From contig ONAZ01000001.1 in assembly GCA_900315945.1 (NCBI GenBank), forward strand, positions 62,001 through 126,000: 64,000 nucleotides of DNA. The letters are read 5' to 3'. The translations under genes and the position numbers were made by a program. Positions 1 to 8,415 of this stretch are shown here, piece after piece. Each line of letters begins with the position of its first letter. Position 1 is the stretch's first letter. Source of the stretch: an uncultured Lachnospiraceae bacterium. GTDB taxonomy: Bacteria; Bacillota; Clostridia; Lachnospirales; Lachnospiraceae. Under the pieces are notes generated by a model. It ran no database searches. It was not told the origin of the DNA and was given only the letters and a program-made list of their open reading frames with translations.

Positions 1-632
1 TCACTTACTCTTCCATAAACCCTTGCTTCAAAATCACTACTTTGAGACAAGTCTATATTAGGCTCCATCCTTCTTAATATATCAAATAACCATTCACAAT
101 ATCTATCCCATATTTCTTTCCTAGTTATAAACATATTAAACATATATCCCCAGGTTCTGTGATACACCCTATTACAAGAAGCTATGTATTCTGGGTAATG
201 CTTCGCTATTAGTTTATACGCAACCCTTAAATGCCTGCCGTCAAGTGTGTGGTCATAATGAGAATACAATGATTCTATATAATATCTTCTTTTATTAGGA
301 ACTATTATATCTGCTTCTTCAAGACACTTTTTTGCATCATCTTTTGTAAGTACATTTTCAAAAGGATCTTTACTCTTCCTTCTGTCTAAAGAGGCAAAAT
401 ACCTCCTATAATGGACTAATCCTATATACTTAGCATCAATATTTTTCCACCCATAATACATTCCAGTAAGCTCAGAATAAGTACTGTTCTTATATGAGAT
501 ATTGTCTCCTTTATCATCTCTTTCATATCCAATATCTTCCTTCCCCTCGGCTCCAACCTGAATTGGGAGATACATATCAGATTCAGGCATTCTATACTTT
601 TTATGAGTTGCAACAATTATTCTAATATCCAT
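1..632 (-). CDS. DUF4422 glycosyltransferase-like protein (3' part outside window)
   Basis: The first 210 codons are present and no stop is reached at the window edge. The ATG at 632 follows an AAGGAAAG ribosome binding site. Visible signatures are an N-terminal strand IIVATHKKY, the block IGLVHYRRYF at residues 70-79 and NMFITRKE near residue 165; this combination is typical of DUF4422 proteins, which are annotated as probable glycosyltransferases of capsule and exopolysaccharide clusters. A second family member with an extra N-terminal domain is encoded at 45890-47059. The gene follows yvyF and a tiny membrane peptide on the same strand, where flagellar hook genes would be expected. The family call is from motif memory; donor and acceptor cannot be inferred. 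Confidence 0.75.
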   Translation of the reverse strand, partial: MDIRIIVATHKKYRMPESDMYLPIQVGAEGKEDIGYERDDKGDNISYKNSTYSELTGMYYGWKNIDAKYIGLVHYRRYFASLDRRKSKDPFENVLTKDDAKKCLEEADIIVPNKRRYYIESLYSHYDHTLDGRHLRVAYKLIAKHYPEYIASCNRVYHRTWGYMFNMFITRKEIWDRYCEWLFDILRRMEPNIDLSQSSDFEARVYGRVS

Positions 633-714
633 TATACTTTCCTTTGCCCATACAACTAAACAAAGGCACCGAATATACTTCGATGCCTCATCATTTCTAA
701 TTGAATTATTCTAT

Positions 715-843
715 CTATTCTTCGTCATTATCTCTCTTCTGTGATGCTGCACCTGATACTGCTGCAATAACTGCAATTATCGCCGCAATTATAGCCACAC
801 CAACAATTGAAACGAAAAATATTAAAAACCCTGTCTCTGTCAT
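715..843 (-). CDS. 42-aa single-pass membrane peptide
   Basis: This small ORF starts with ATG at 843, preceded by AGAAGG at a 7-nt spacing. It encodes a short polar start (MTETG), then a hydrophobic stretch of about 27 residues rich in Ile, Val and Ala, and a charged tail QKRDNDEE. The topology is that of a one-helix membrane protein with a cytoplasmic acidic C-terminus. It sits between yvyF (72 bp upstream) and the DUF4422 gene (82 bp downstream) on the same strand. No family is recognised. The ribosome binding site and the clean hydrophobic helix support it as a real gene; conservation in relatives would settle it. Confidence 0.6.
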   Translation of the reverse strand: MTETGFLIFFVSIVGVAIIAAIIAVIAAVSGAASQKRDNDEE

Positions 844-914
844 ACCAAAACCTTCTTTCTGTTGATTTATTCCCTTGCGACAATAATATCATACAAAGAA
901 GATAAACTCAAATC

Positions 915-1322
915 TTATCCTGAGAAATGTCTCATCTTATCAGATTCACGAGTCTTCTTAGGTTCAGGTTTAGGCATTTCAGGTCTTGCTGACGCCCTTG
1001 CAAATGTATTAGCCTGATTCTTCTTGCAAGCATCGCAATATCTACCAGTTTTAATATTAGCACCACATGTCTCGCACTGAAATACAACTGGTGAATCATC
1101 AGCAAATTGTAATCTCTCTTCCTTAACCCATTGTTTAATCTGTCTAGGTGTAACATCATTCTCTTCGGACACCTGATTAATAGTAGCTCCAGGATGCTCT
1201 CTTACATATTCCTTTACTTCCTGGAATTTAAGATCTGCGTGCTCTTTACACACCTGGCAAATAGGTGGTCCACTTAGATAATTAAAAATTCTTCCGCAAT
1301 TCCTACAGTTTCTCACATCCAT
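915..1322 (-). CDS. yvyF: YvyF-type flagellar operon protein, zinc-ribbon
   Basis: The 135-aa protein has an N-terminal CxxC...CxxC pair (NCGRIF, ICQVC), a middle helix-turn-helix-like part (INQVSEENDV, IKQWVKEERL) and a second zinc ribbon with CETCG and CDACK. This is the layout of the Bacillus YvyF family (flagellar operon protein TIGR03826), encoded next to comFC and flgM. Here comF lies directly upstream (17 bp), which supports the call, but flgM does not follow. The start at 1322 has a GGGGG-type ribosome binding site. Its biochemical role is not established; an involvement in flagellar gene regulation is inferred in the family. Confidence 0.85.
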   Translation of the reverse strand: MDVRNCRNCGRIFNYLSGPPICQVCKEHADLKFQEVKEYVREHPGATINQVSEENDVTPRQIKQWVKEERLQFADDSPVVFQCETCGANIKTGRYCDACKKNQANTFARASARPEMPKPEPKKTRESDKMRHFSG

Positions 1323-1339
1323 TTACGTTTCCCCCTTCA

Positions 1340-2059
1340 TTAGCTAGAATATCCTTTTCCCACACACATACACAAGCCATAGACTTCTTTAACTCCTGCA
1401 TCTCGCAGAACCTTGGCAACTGAGTCTAGGGTTGCTCCTGTAGTATAAATATCGTCAATTAGTAATACCCTCTTTAATTGTAACCCTTTTCCCGAAAAAT
1501 TAAAAGCATTTTTAAGATTTTTTTGCCTTTGTGTGTCGCTTAATCCCTTCATGGGAATTGTTTTTCTTGTTCTGTATACAATATTGTTATATAAAGGTAT
1601 TTTTATTTCCTTAGAAAGCTGATCTGCTATTAGTTCTGCCTGATTATATCCCCTTATCTTTTGTTTCTTTCTATACATAGGAACTGGAACAATACCATCA
1701 ACATTTAATGATTGTATCCATCTTCCATGCACCCAAAGTATATCTCTTGAAAATGTGTATTTGTAGCATCGTCTATTACTATACTTAAAACGATACATGC
1801 TCTGTTTCATATTGCCTTCGTATACATATACGCCTTTAGACTGAATGAAATAATGCTTTTTGTTCTGACAATCTAGACAGAATTCTTTATTATAATCATC
1901 AATCACTTTACCACACTTCCTGCATACTGGCTCAATTGCATATTTTACCTTCTTATAACATTTCTTGCAAAAACCTATCTTGTATCTGCTATAATCTAAT
2001 ACATTATCACAAGCAACACATCTTGCAGGGTATAATAAAGCACTTATTATTCTTTTCAT
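1340..2059 (-). CDS. comF: ComF family phosphoribosyltransferase-like protein
   Basis: The 239-aa protein has an N-terminal zinc finger region with several CxxC pairs (CVACD, CKKCY, CRKCG, CLDCQ) and a C-terminal phosphoribosyltransferase fold with the PRPP-binding loop VLLIDDIYTTGAT near residues 200-212. ComF/ComFC proteins act in the cytoplasm during natural transformation, aiding passage of incoming single-stranded DNA with the ComFA helicase. No comFA is adjacent. The gene precedes yvyF by 17 bp, as in Bacillus. The start at 2059 follows AGGAGGTAAGG. Length and motif order are normal for the family. Confidence 0.92.
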   Translation of the reverse strand: MKRIISALLYPARCVACDNVLDYSRYKIGFCKKCYKKVKYAIEPVCRKCGKVIDDYNKEFCLDCQNKKHYFIQSKGVYVYEGNMKQSMYRFKYSNRRCYKYTFSRDILWVHGRWIQSLNVDGIVPVPMYRKKQKIRGYNQAELIADQLSKEIKIPLYNNIVYRTRKTIPMKGLSDTQRQKNLKNAFNFSGKGLQLKRVLLIDDIYTTGATLDSVAKVLRDAGVKEVYGLCMCVGKGYSS

Positions 2060-2134
2060 TAACCTTACCTCCTATTACACATATGAAAGCAAGGCATATT
2101 CAAATCTAATTCATAAAATAATATTATATTATTG

Positions 2135-2163
2135 TTGACTTTAATTCAATTTGAAATTAAAAT
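2135..2163 (+). promoter_or_regulatory. Sigma-A-type promoter for the 2197-3291 lipoprotein gene
   Basis: TTGACT at 2135-2140 and TAAAAT at 2158-2163 are 17 bp apart, and the gene start is 34 bp downstream with AAAGGAG between. Both boxes differ little from consensus. The region separates this gene from the divergent comF. Confidence 0.55.
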
Positions 2164-2196
2164 TTTATCGTAGCAAAACAGAAAAAGGAGTCTACA

Positions 2197-3291
2197 ATGA
2201 ATATTAAGAAAATTAGTATTGTAAGCGTCTGCATCTTAAGCCTTATTGTAATGCTCTGTGGATGCCAAAATAGTAAGGACAACAACGAATCTAATACTAC
2301 AAATACAACAACTGCACCTCCAAAAATCGAATACTCGATTGGTGTATGTCTAGAAGGTAATAACGAATATCACACACAGATATTACAAGGATTCATGGCA
2401 GGAATCACTGACTACTTTCCTGAGAATAATGCGGCTATTAATACTACAATTGCCGATGATGTTAATAACACCGATATGATTTGTTCAAATTATATCCAAT
2501 CTAACTCATCATTATTGTTTACAATAGGCGAAAAATCCCTTCTCTCAGCTCATAATCAAACCACTACTATTCCTATTATTGGTTCAGGAATAATGGATTA
2601 TAAAAGGGTTCTAAACATCCCTGATGATTCTGACAGCAAAGAATGGGACGGCTCAACCAATATGAATATTACAGGTGTGTCATCCGCGCCTAATATGGCT
2701 GATGTGTTGTCTATGATGATTGAAGTAACACCTGCGCTTTCATCTGTTGGATTATTATATTCTCCAGAGGATCCTGATAGTGTATACCAGAATCATATAT
2801 TAGAGAAGTATCTAGACCAAGCAGGAATTCCATGGAAAGAGTATTCTTTCTACTCATCTTCTATGAGCACTGCTGCCGCAAGAGAACTAGCTCAAGTCGC
2901 ATGCCTAGAATGCTCAGTGTTATACATCCCTGCAGAATCAAGCCTAAGAGAAAGACAAGATACTATCAAGAATGTTGCTTTAGAATTAAACACTCCAGTT
3001 GTGGGAGGCGACGAATACATTGGAGATAGAACACTTGCATCAATGTATAATGATCCTTTTGATCAGGGATATAACGCAGCAAAAACCGCTTATGATTTAC
3101 TAGTTAAAGGCAAAAAGCCACAGACTATGCCAATTATAAACTGTAGCTCTGATGCAGAGCAAAAACTGTATGTAAAAGATATCAGTGAAAAAATGGGATA
3201 TACATTTCCTAAATCATTCAAAGAACGTGATGAATTCTTATCAACATATAAGCTAGGTTCTAAGACGAAAAGAGTCGAAAAAGATAATTAA
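2197..3291 (+). CDS. ABC transporter substrate-binding lipoprotein (TrpX-like)
   Basis: The 364-aa protein begins with a lipoprotein signal peptide ending in MLCGCQNS (Cys at about residue 23) and a Thr/Asn-rich linker. The body resembles PF04392 ABC substrate-binding proteins: two Rossmann-like lobes with IEYSIGVCLEGNN, a lobe switch around GLLYSPEDPDS, and TPVVGGDEYIG. These proteins bind amino acids or related small molecules outside the cell for an ABC importer, but no permease or ATPase is adjacent, so partners must be elsewhere or it has a sensing role. It is a single-gene unit with its own promoter and a bidirectional terminator. The substrate is unknown. Confidence 0.75.
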   Translation: MNIKKISIVSVCILSLIVMLCGCQNSKDNNESNTTNTTTAPPKIEYSIGVCLEGNNEYHTQILQGFMAGITDYFPENNAAINTTIADDVNNTDMICSNYIQSNSSLLFTIGEKSLLSAHNQTTTIPIIGSGIMDYKRVLNIPDDSDSKEWDGSTNMNITGVSSAPNMADVLSMMIEVTPALSSVGLLYSPEDPDSVYQNHILEKYLDQAGIPWKEYSFYSSSMSTAAARELAQVACLECSVLYIPAESSLRERQDTIKNVALELNTPVVGGDEYIGDRTLASMYNDPFDQGYNAAKTAYDLLVKGKKPQTMPIINCSSDAEQKLYVKDISEKMGYTFPKSFKERDEFLSTYKLGSKTKRVEKDN

Positions 3292-3320
3292 GAATAATTT
3301 ATAGATATTTTAGCATAAGA

Positions 3321-3344
3321 AAGCTGCCTCATTTGAGGCAGCTT
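3321..3344. terminator. Bidirectional intrinsic terminator
   Basis: An 11-bp perfect stem (AAGCTGCCTCA / TGAGGCAGCTT) with a very short loop sits between two convergent genes, followed by TTTT on the plus strand and flanked by A residues that give a T-tract on the minus strand. Confidence 0.85.
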
Positions 3345-3353
3345 TTAAACTTT

Positions 3354-3791
3354 TTAATTAGTAATAGGCCCTACGTAAACTGACTTATCAAATCCCATAA
3401 CCATAAACATTATTGGCGCAAATAATATTGTAAGTATATACTTTCCAACACCCCATCCAAATGCAAGACATAATCTGTAATACATTACAAGGCGAACTAT
3501 AATAGTGAATAATTCTATTAACGCACCAAGTATTACACACACAGTAACTGTTGCAAAGGAAAGTAAGCCTGCACCAATTAATCCACCTAAAAGAACTAAC
3601 CAAAACCACATAGGATTCCAAGAAATCTTATATAAGATATATGTATTATAAAAAGGGATAATTGATTTCCAACCAGGCTCTCCTGCCTTCTTAAAAACAT
3701 TCCACACTCCAATAATATGAAGTATCATCATTATAAGCGAAAATATTGACGCAAACAGAATATAATTCGAAATAACGCTTAGTATTTCCAT
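3354..3791 (-). CDS. DUF5684 membrane protein
   Basis: The 145-aa protein has four predicted hydrophobic segments (residues about 8-28, 60-80, 82-102 and 118-138). The block FKKAGEPGWKSIIPFYNTY after helix 1 is the hallmark of DUF5684 membrane proteins, and the C-terminal YVGP tail also fits. The function of the family is unknown. It is monocistronic, convergent with the lipoprotein gene upstream in the map, and has an AAGGAG ribosome binding site before the ATG at 3791. Confidence 0.75.
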   Translation of the reverse strand: MEILSVISNYILFASIFSLIMMILHIIGVWNVFKKAGEPGWKSIIPFYNTYILYKISWNPMWFWLVLLGGLIGAGLLSFATVTVCVILGALIELFTIIVRLVMYYRLCLAFGWGVGKYILTILFAPIMFMVMGFDKSVYVGPITN

Positions 3792-3876
3792 AAATCTTTC
3801 TCCTTATCCGTACATTAATCAAGTCTCGTGGATAGTATCATACCTTAATGCAAAAGTCAACTTAGGGTATTTATGT

Positions 3877-3882
3877 TATAAT
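3877..3882 (+). promoter_or_regulatory. Extended -10 promoter element for the 3931-4878 gene
   Basis: TATAAT at 3877-3882 is preceded by TGT, giving an extended -10 box. A clear -35 box is not seen. It lies 48 bp upstream of the gene start. Confidence 0.4.
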
Positions 3883-3930
3883 AAAAAAGTAGTTATTCAT
3901 ATATCAAAAAAAGCAGCCAGGAGATAAACC

Positions 3931-4878
3931 ATGATTAGATTCACCATGCCAGATACATCTCTTCCCATAGAAAACCAAAAACAATTGTTAAAAGAACAAT
4001 TCAATGAATTCATTAAATGCGATGCGATGAGTGATATTCTTTCCATCCTTCACACAGATATTCATGATATAAGAACATCCTTTAATGGTCGAGTACTGTC
4101 AAGCGGAAAAGTTATAGAAACCTTAGAATTTCCTAATGAAAAAAAGCTTGATAAGTATCGCATTGACCTTTACGCTCCCCTTAAAGAGCTGGGATTTTAT
4201 AACATTAATAAACCCTTATCTAACAATCACAGCCATATAACTATACTAGGTGGGAGTCTAACATCAACGTATAACAGGACAAAGTATGCAACAAATTGGA
4301 TAAACAAAGATACGAAGCACATTGATGGTTTAGCATGCTATCGTCCAATTAGTCCTATAGAAAGAACGGGCATATCAAAAGACAAAATAGGCGATACTGA
4401 ATTTCATGCTATGTCTGAGGCATTTAAGGAAACCTTTAACTTACAGAGTCATAACTTCACTGACGATTTTACAAGCGACAGAAATCTTAATAGTATCTCC
4501 AACATTAGAATTTTTTCTAATGGTGATAGTTCACAGGAAGATGTAATTTATAGAATATTTGCGGCACCATCAACCGCTCCTAACTTAAGAAGAGCTAATA
4601 CTTCAGATACATTGAGTTTCTTCTTAGAAAATGGCGAATTAAATAAAGATTCCTCCATTCTTGCCATTACAACCAACAGATATTGCAACAGACAATTCAT
4701 ACAATTAGCAACGGAAATGCTCAATCTGGGTGTGTCCCATTATTTGGACACAATAGGTTCTCTTGATGATGCTCATATTAGTACAATCGACAATTATAAT
4801 CCTTATCAAGATATCCAAGAAGTAATAGCAATAATTGGTTTAATTGAAGACTTCAACAAAAGTGTGCCTACTCCTTAG
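3931..4878 (+). CDS. Uncharacterised 315-aa protein, possibly DUF218/YdcF-like
   Basis: I do not recognise this gene firmly. The protein has no signal peptide or membrane segment. A central block ITILGGSLTSTYNRTKYA (near residue 105), then LACYRPISP and later SILAITTNRYCNRQF, has the alternating strand/helix pattern of DUF218-type proteins, in which a GG-containing strand and an R/K-rich helix bind a phosphorylated ligand. This is only a resemblance. The AGGAGATAAACC ribosome binding site supports the start at 3931. Its last 11 bp overlap the 3' end of recD2 on the opposite strand, so the two transcripts must be antisense over their ends. Confidence 0.5.
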   Translation: MIRFTMPDTSLPIENQKQLLKEQFNEFIKCDAMSDILSILHTDIHDIRTSFNGRVLSSGKVIETLEFPNEKKLDKYRIDLYAPLKELGFYNINKPLSNNHSHITILGGSLTSTYNRTKYATNWINKDTKHIDGLACYRPISPIERTGISKDKIGDTEFHAMSEAFKETFNLQSHNFTDDFTSDRNLNSISNIRIFSNGDSSQEDVIYRIFAAPSTAPNLRRANTSDTLSFFLENGELNKDSSILAITTNRYCNRQFIQLATEMLNLGVSHYLDTIGSLDDAHISTIDNYNPYQDIQEVIAIIGLIEDFNKSVPTP

Positions 4879-7084
4879 CGTCTATTAATTCAGTTATACA
4901 TAAACCAAGTGAGGAATTACGCTTTTCTATCTGTTCATTATCTATCATTCTATAGAACACATCCTTTGAACCAACTACGACAACACATTTCTTTGCCCTT
5001 GTCACTGCTGTATAAAGAATATTACGAATCATTAATGGCTCAGGGGTTCGAAGTAATGTTATTATTACTGCTGGATACTCGCTTCCCTGGGATTTATGAA
5101 CTGTTACTGCATAGGCATGCTCTAATTCATCAAGCTGAGAAAACTGGTAATCTACACTTTTATTATCATCGAACATTACTCTAAGAGTTCTAGTAACCAT
5201 ATCAATCATAGTTACTACTCCCATGTCTCCATTAAATACACCAGTTCCACTATTTACTGCCACGCTATAGTCTGAATATTCTTTCCACTCCATCTGATAG
5301 TTATTCTTAATCTGCATTACTTTGTCGCCTTCGCGAAAAACTCTATCTCCATATTCATACATTTTTTTCGAAGATGAAGGAGGATTAAGTCGTTCTTGTA
5401 ACACCTTATTTAATTCAACAGAACTAAGCAATCCTTTTTTCTTAGATGGTGTCAGAACCTGTATCTCTTCGGCTGTTGCCTCAACATACTTTGGTAGTTT
5501 ATTTTGCACAAGATCAATAGCTGTATCAATTACAGCAGAAACCTCTTCTCTCTCCATAAAGAAGAAATCAGTACTATTATTATCAAGCACCATATGCTCA
5601 CCACTATTAATCTTATATGCATTAGTAATAATGTCACTCTCATTAGATTGCCTAAAAACTTTATCAAGTGTAACTACAGGAAACACATCCGATGCGATTA
5701 TATCCTTAAGAACATTTCCTGCGCCAACTGACGGCAATTGATTAGTATCTCCCACCATTATAAGTCTAACACCCGGTTCAATTGCTTTAAGGAGATTGTA
5801 AAACAAACTAATATCTACCATTGACATTTCATCAATTATTACAACATCGCATTCAAGAGGGTTATTCTCATTTCTCTCAAAAACAGCCACCGCATTATCA
5901 CTATCAGAAGCCCCCTTGACTTCAAGCATTCTGTGTATTGTTCGGGCACCTCTACCAGTTGCTTCCGTCATTCTCTTGGCCGCTCTCCCTGTAGGTGCTG
6001 CCAGGAATATATCAAGCCCTTCTAATTCGAAGAACTCTATCATTGTCTTAATTGTAGTAGTCTTTCCTGTTCCCGGACCTCCTGTAAGCACACATACACC
6101 GCTTTTAATTGCGACTTTAACAGCATCTTTCTGAAGTTCATCTAATTTAATCTTCTGCTTGTCTTCTACCCTAGATATTGCCTCATCCAATAGGCTTTCT
6201 TCTATGGTAAATGTGTTATCAAGATTAAGGAGCATACTTGCAGTATTCATTTCCATATAGTAGAAAGAAGCAAGATATACTTTATCCTCTTTTACAACAA
6301 TTTTCTTATCAATAACAAGATTCATTAGATAAGAATCTAGCGATTCAAGATTCACACTTGTTAAACGTTCAACAACCTTGCATAGGTTTTCTTTGACTAT
6401 AAAAGTGTGACCTTCTGTTGATCCCTTAGACAATGCATATAGAATTGCAGAACGAATTCTATAATCACTATCAAGAGCTATATCCATCTTAAGTGCTATA
6501 GTATCTGCTGTCTTGAACCCTACTCCATCTATATCCTCAGCAAGTCTATATGGATTCTCTCTGATAATTCTATATACAGCATCATTATATTCAGCATATA
6601 TTCTTAGAGCCAAATTACTTCCTATTCCGTATTGATCTAGGAAGATCATAACATCTCTTAATTCTTTTTTCTCATTAATCTGATCTGCAATTTTTACAGC
6701 TTTTTTTATTGATATTCCTTTTATCTCAGCTAATCGTTCAGGCTCCTCTTCAAGAATTCTTAATGTGTCTTCTTTAAACCTCGATACAATCTTCTTTGCA
6801 TAGGACTTACCTATCCCCTTAATTGCACCTGAAGACAGATAATGCTCTATTCCTGCTATGTCAGACGGCTTAGTTACCTTAAATGAGTGTGATTTGAACT
6901 GTCTGCCATATGTAGGATGTTCAGTATATTCACCCTGTACGATTAACGTCTCACCTTCATCAACACTTGGAAAAATGCCCACAACAATAATGTCCTCCTC
7001 TGAAGTAGAGAAAGACATTACTTTGTATCCATTATCTTCGTTTTGATAAATTATATGTTCTACATATCCTTGTATTTCATCCAT
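4868..7084 (-). CDS. recD2: ATP-dependent RecD-like DNA helicase RecD2
   Basis: The 738-aa protein has the RecD2 layout: an N-terminal OB-like domain (residues 1-90), helix-hairpin-helix repeats (GIGKSYAKKI, LAEIKGISIKKA), Walker A GGPGTGKTTT near residue 335, Walker B IIDEMSMVD near 415 and the C-terminal UvrD_C_2 motif VTVHKSQGSEYP near 658. RecD2 is a 5'-3' superfamily 1B helicase acting in DNA repair independently of RecBC. The ATG overlaps the stop of the upstream rod-binding gene (TAAATG), so it is probably translated from the same transcript as the flagellar rod genes. Confidence 0.97.
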   Translation of the reverse strand: MDEIQGYVEHIIYQNEDNGYKVMSFSTSEEDIIVVGIFPSVDEGETLIVQGEYTEHPTYGRQFKSHSFKVTKPSDIAGIEHYLSSGAIKGIGKSYAKKIVSRFKEDTLRILEEEPERLAEIKGISIKKAVKIADQINEKKELRDVMIFLDQYGIGSNLALRIYAEYNDAVYRIIRENPYRLAEDIDGVGFKTADTIALKMDIALDSDYRIRSAILYALSKGSTEGHTFIVKENLCKVVERLTSVNLESLDSYLMNLVIDKKIVVKEDKVYLASFYYMEMNTASMLLNLDNTFTIEESLLDEAISRVEDKQKIKLDELQKDAVKVAIKSGVCVLTGGPGTGKTTTIKTMIEFFELEGLDIFLAAPTGRAAKRMTEATGRGARTIHRMLEVKGASDSDNAVAVFERNENNPLECDVVIIDEMSMVDISLFYNLLKAIEPGVRLIMVGDTNQLPSVGAGNVLKDIIASDVFPVVTLDKVFRQSNESDIITNAYKINSGEHMVLDNNSTDFFFMEREEVSAVIDTAIDLVQNKLPKYVEATAEEIQVLTPSKKKGLLSSVELNKVLQERLNPPSSSKKMYEYGDRVFREGDKVMQIKNNYQMEWKEYSDYSVAVNSGTGVFNGDMGVVTMIDMVTRTLRVMFDDNKSVDYQFSQLDELEHAYAVTVHKSQGSEYPAVIITLLRTPEPLMIRNILYTAVTRAKKCVVVVGSKDVFYRMIDNEQIEKRNSSLGLCITELIDAKE

Positions 7085-7543
7085 TTATGATTCAACCTTT
7101 TCATCTGAAGCTGCTGCAGAAGCCTGTTCAGCTGTCACATCGCCTGCATCTGTCTGATTATTTACACCCTGCATAACACTCTGCTCATTAGCAATACCAT
7201 AATTTCTCTTCATCTGAGCAACAAGATCTTTGGTGAAATTACCACCATATTCCTTAACCATAGTTGAAGCAAGGTTCTGGATTGTGGAATCCATATAAAA
7301 TTCTGTCATCTGAGAAGTAGAACTATTTTCATCCTCTGGCTTAACAGATTTCTTTACCTGTTTTATTACTTGCTCAAGCATATAGCTTTCAAAGGATTCT
7401 ACTGCTTCTGTTAATTCTTCATCTGACGAATTAGCATTTACACTAGAAATAGAATTCGAAACCTTATTAGCTGCCTCAGCATTTCTTCCATTAACAGCCT
7501 GACTATTAAGATATGAACTAACTCCATCCATTGATAATCCCAT
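7085..7543 (-). CDS. FlgJ-like rod-binding protein
   Basis: The 152-aa protein contains a single rod-binding domain (residues about 35-112), with FESYMLEQVIKQVKKSV, a middle FYMDSTIQNLAST and MVKEYGGNFTKDL. These match the N-terminal domain of FlgJ. The peptidoglycan hydrolase domain of proteobacterial FlgJ is absent, as is usual in Firmicutes. The role is rod capping or assembly in the flagellar basal body. It follows flgG by 11 bp and precedes recD2 without a gap. The C-terminal 40 residues are Ala/Gln-rich and low in complexity. Confidence 0.85.
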   Translation of the reverse strand: MGLSMDGVSSYLNSQAVNGRNAEAANKVSNSISSVNANSSDEELTEAVESFESYMLEQVIKQVKKSVKPEDENSSTSQMTEFYMDSTIQNLASTMVKEYGGNFTKDLVAQMKRNYGIANEQSVMQGVNNQTDAGDVTAEQASAAASDEKVES

Positions 7544-7554
7544 AATCTATCTCC

Positions 7555-8373
7555 TTATCTCTTCAAGTTGTTAGCTGTGTCCATCATAGAATCCGTAGTT
7601 GTAATAACTTTTGAATTCATCTCATACGCACGCTGTGCCACAATTAAGTTAACCATTTCATCAGCAACATTTACATTCGATCCCTCTAAGAATCCTTGTG
7701 CAATGGAGCTAGGCTTAAGTCCTGGATTAATATCTTCTCTCATTGCTGGACCAGATGCGGCTGATTCAGCAAGTAAATTATTTGCCTGCTTCTCAAGACC
7801 TACAGGATTGCTAAACTGGAACAATCCTATAAACTGTCCTGTACTAACTGCTGTTCCATCTGGCAATCTGTATGCGACTTCACCAGTTGTTCCAACACTG
7901 ACGCCAGCAGAACCTGCTCCATCCGGAAGTTCAATCCACTGACCATCTCTATCAAGCACCGGATTACCCTGTGCATTTGTCAGAATAAGTCCTCCTGCGT
8001 TATTAAGACTCCAGTTAAAGTCACCATTTCTTGTATAATATACAGCTCCATCCTCACCGCTTACAGCGAAGAAACCAGAACCATTTATACAACAAGCCAT
8101 ATTATTCGCACTAGCAAGCTGTGCACCTTGGGTATAGCTTGTATTAATTGATGCAACACGTGCACCTAGACCTACCTGTGCATTTGTTGGCTTAGGATTA
8201 CCATTTGCAGTAGTAGTCCTTTCTTGAAGTGTCTGATATAAAAGGGATTTAAATTGTGTACTTTGTGATTTAAATCCTGTGGTATTAACATTAGCCAAGT
8301 TATTAGCTATTGTATCAACGCTTGTCTGCTGGGCTTTCATACCTGAAGCGCCAGTCCAAAGTGATCTCATCAT
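7555..8373 (-). CDS. flgG: Flagellar distal rod protein FlgG
   Basis: The 272-aa protein starts MRSLWTGASGM, followed by QTSVDTIANNLANVNTTGFK, the basal-body rod signature. It ends with GSNVNVADEMVNLIVAQRAY and the coiled-coil C-terminal helix ITTTDSMMDTANNL. The full set of FlgG features and length is present. FlgG builds the distal rod. It lies 42 bp downstream of the flgF-like gene and is the equivalent of Bacillus flhP beside mbl. The ribosome binding site is GGAGGGG. Confidence 0.93.
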   Translation of the reverse strand: MMRSLWTGASGMKAQQTSVDTIANNLANVNTTGFKSQSTQFKSLLYQTLQERTTTANGNPKPTNAQVGLGARVASINTSYTQGAQLASANNMACCINGSGFFAVSGEDGAVYYTRNGDFNWSLNNAGGLILTNAQGNPVLDRDGQWIELPDGAGSAGVSVGTTGEVAYRLPDGTAVSTGQFIGLFQFSNPVGLEKQANNLLAESAASGPAMREDINPGLKPSSIAQGFLEGSNVNVADEMVNLIVAQRAYEMNSKVITTTDSMMDTANNLKR

Positions 8374-8415
8374 AATCGTGCCCCTCCTGTTAAGCTAGCT
8401 GCTTACTTATCCAGG

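Noticed and set aside
3931-4878. Firm assignment of the 315-aa protein as a YdcF/DUF218 enzyme
   Set aside because: Only the GG-strand and R/K helix pattern fits; the rest cannot be matched by eye, so it is left as uncharacterised.
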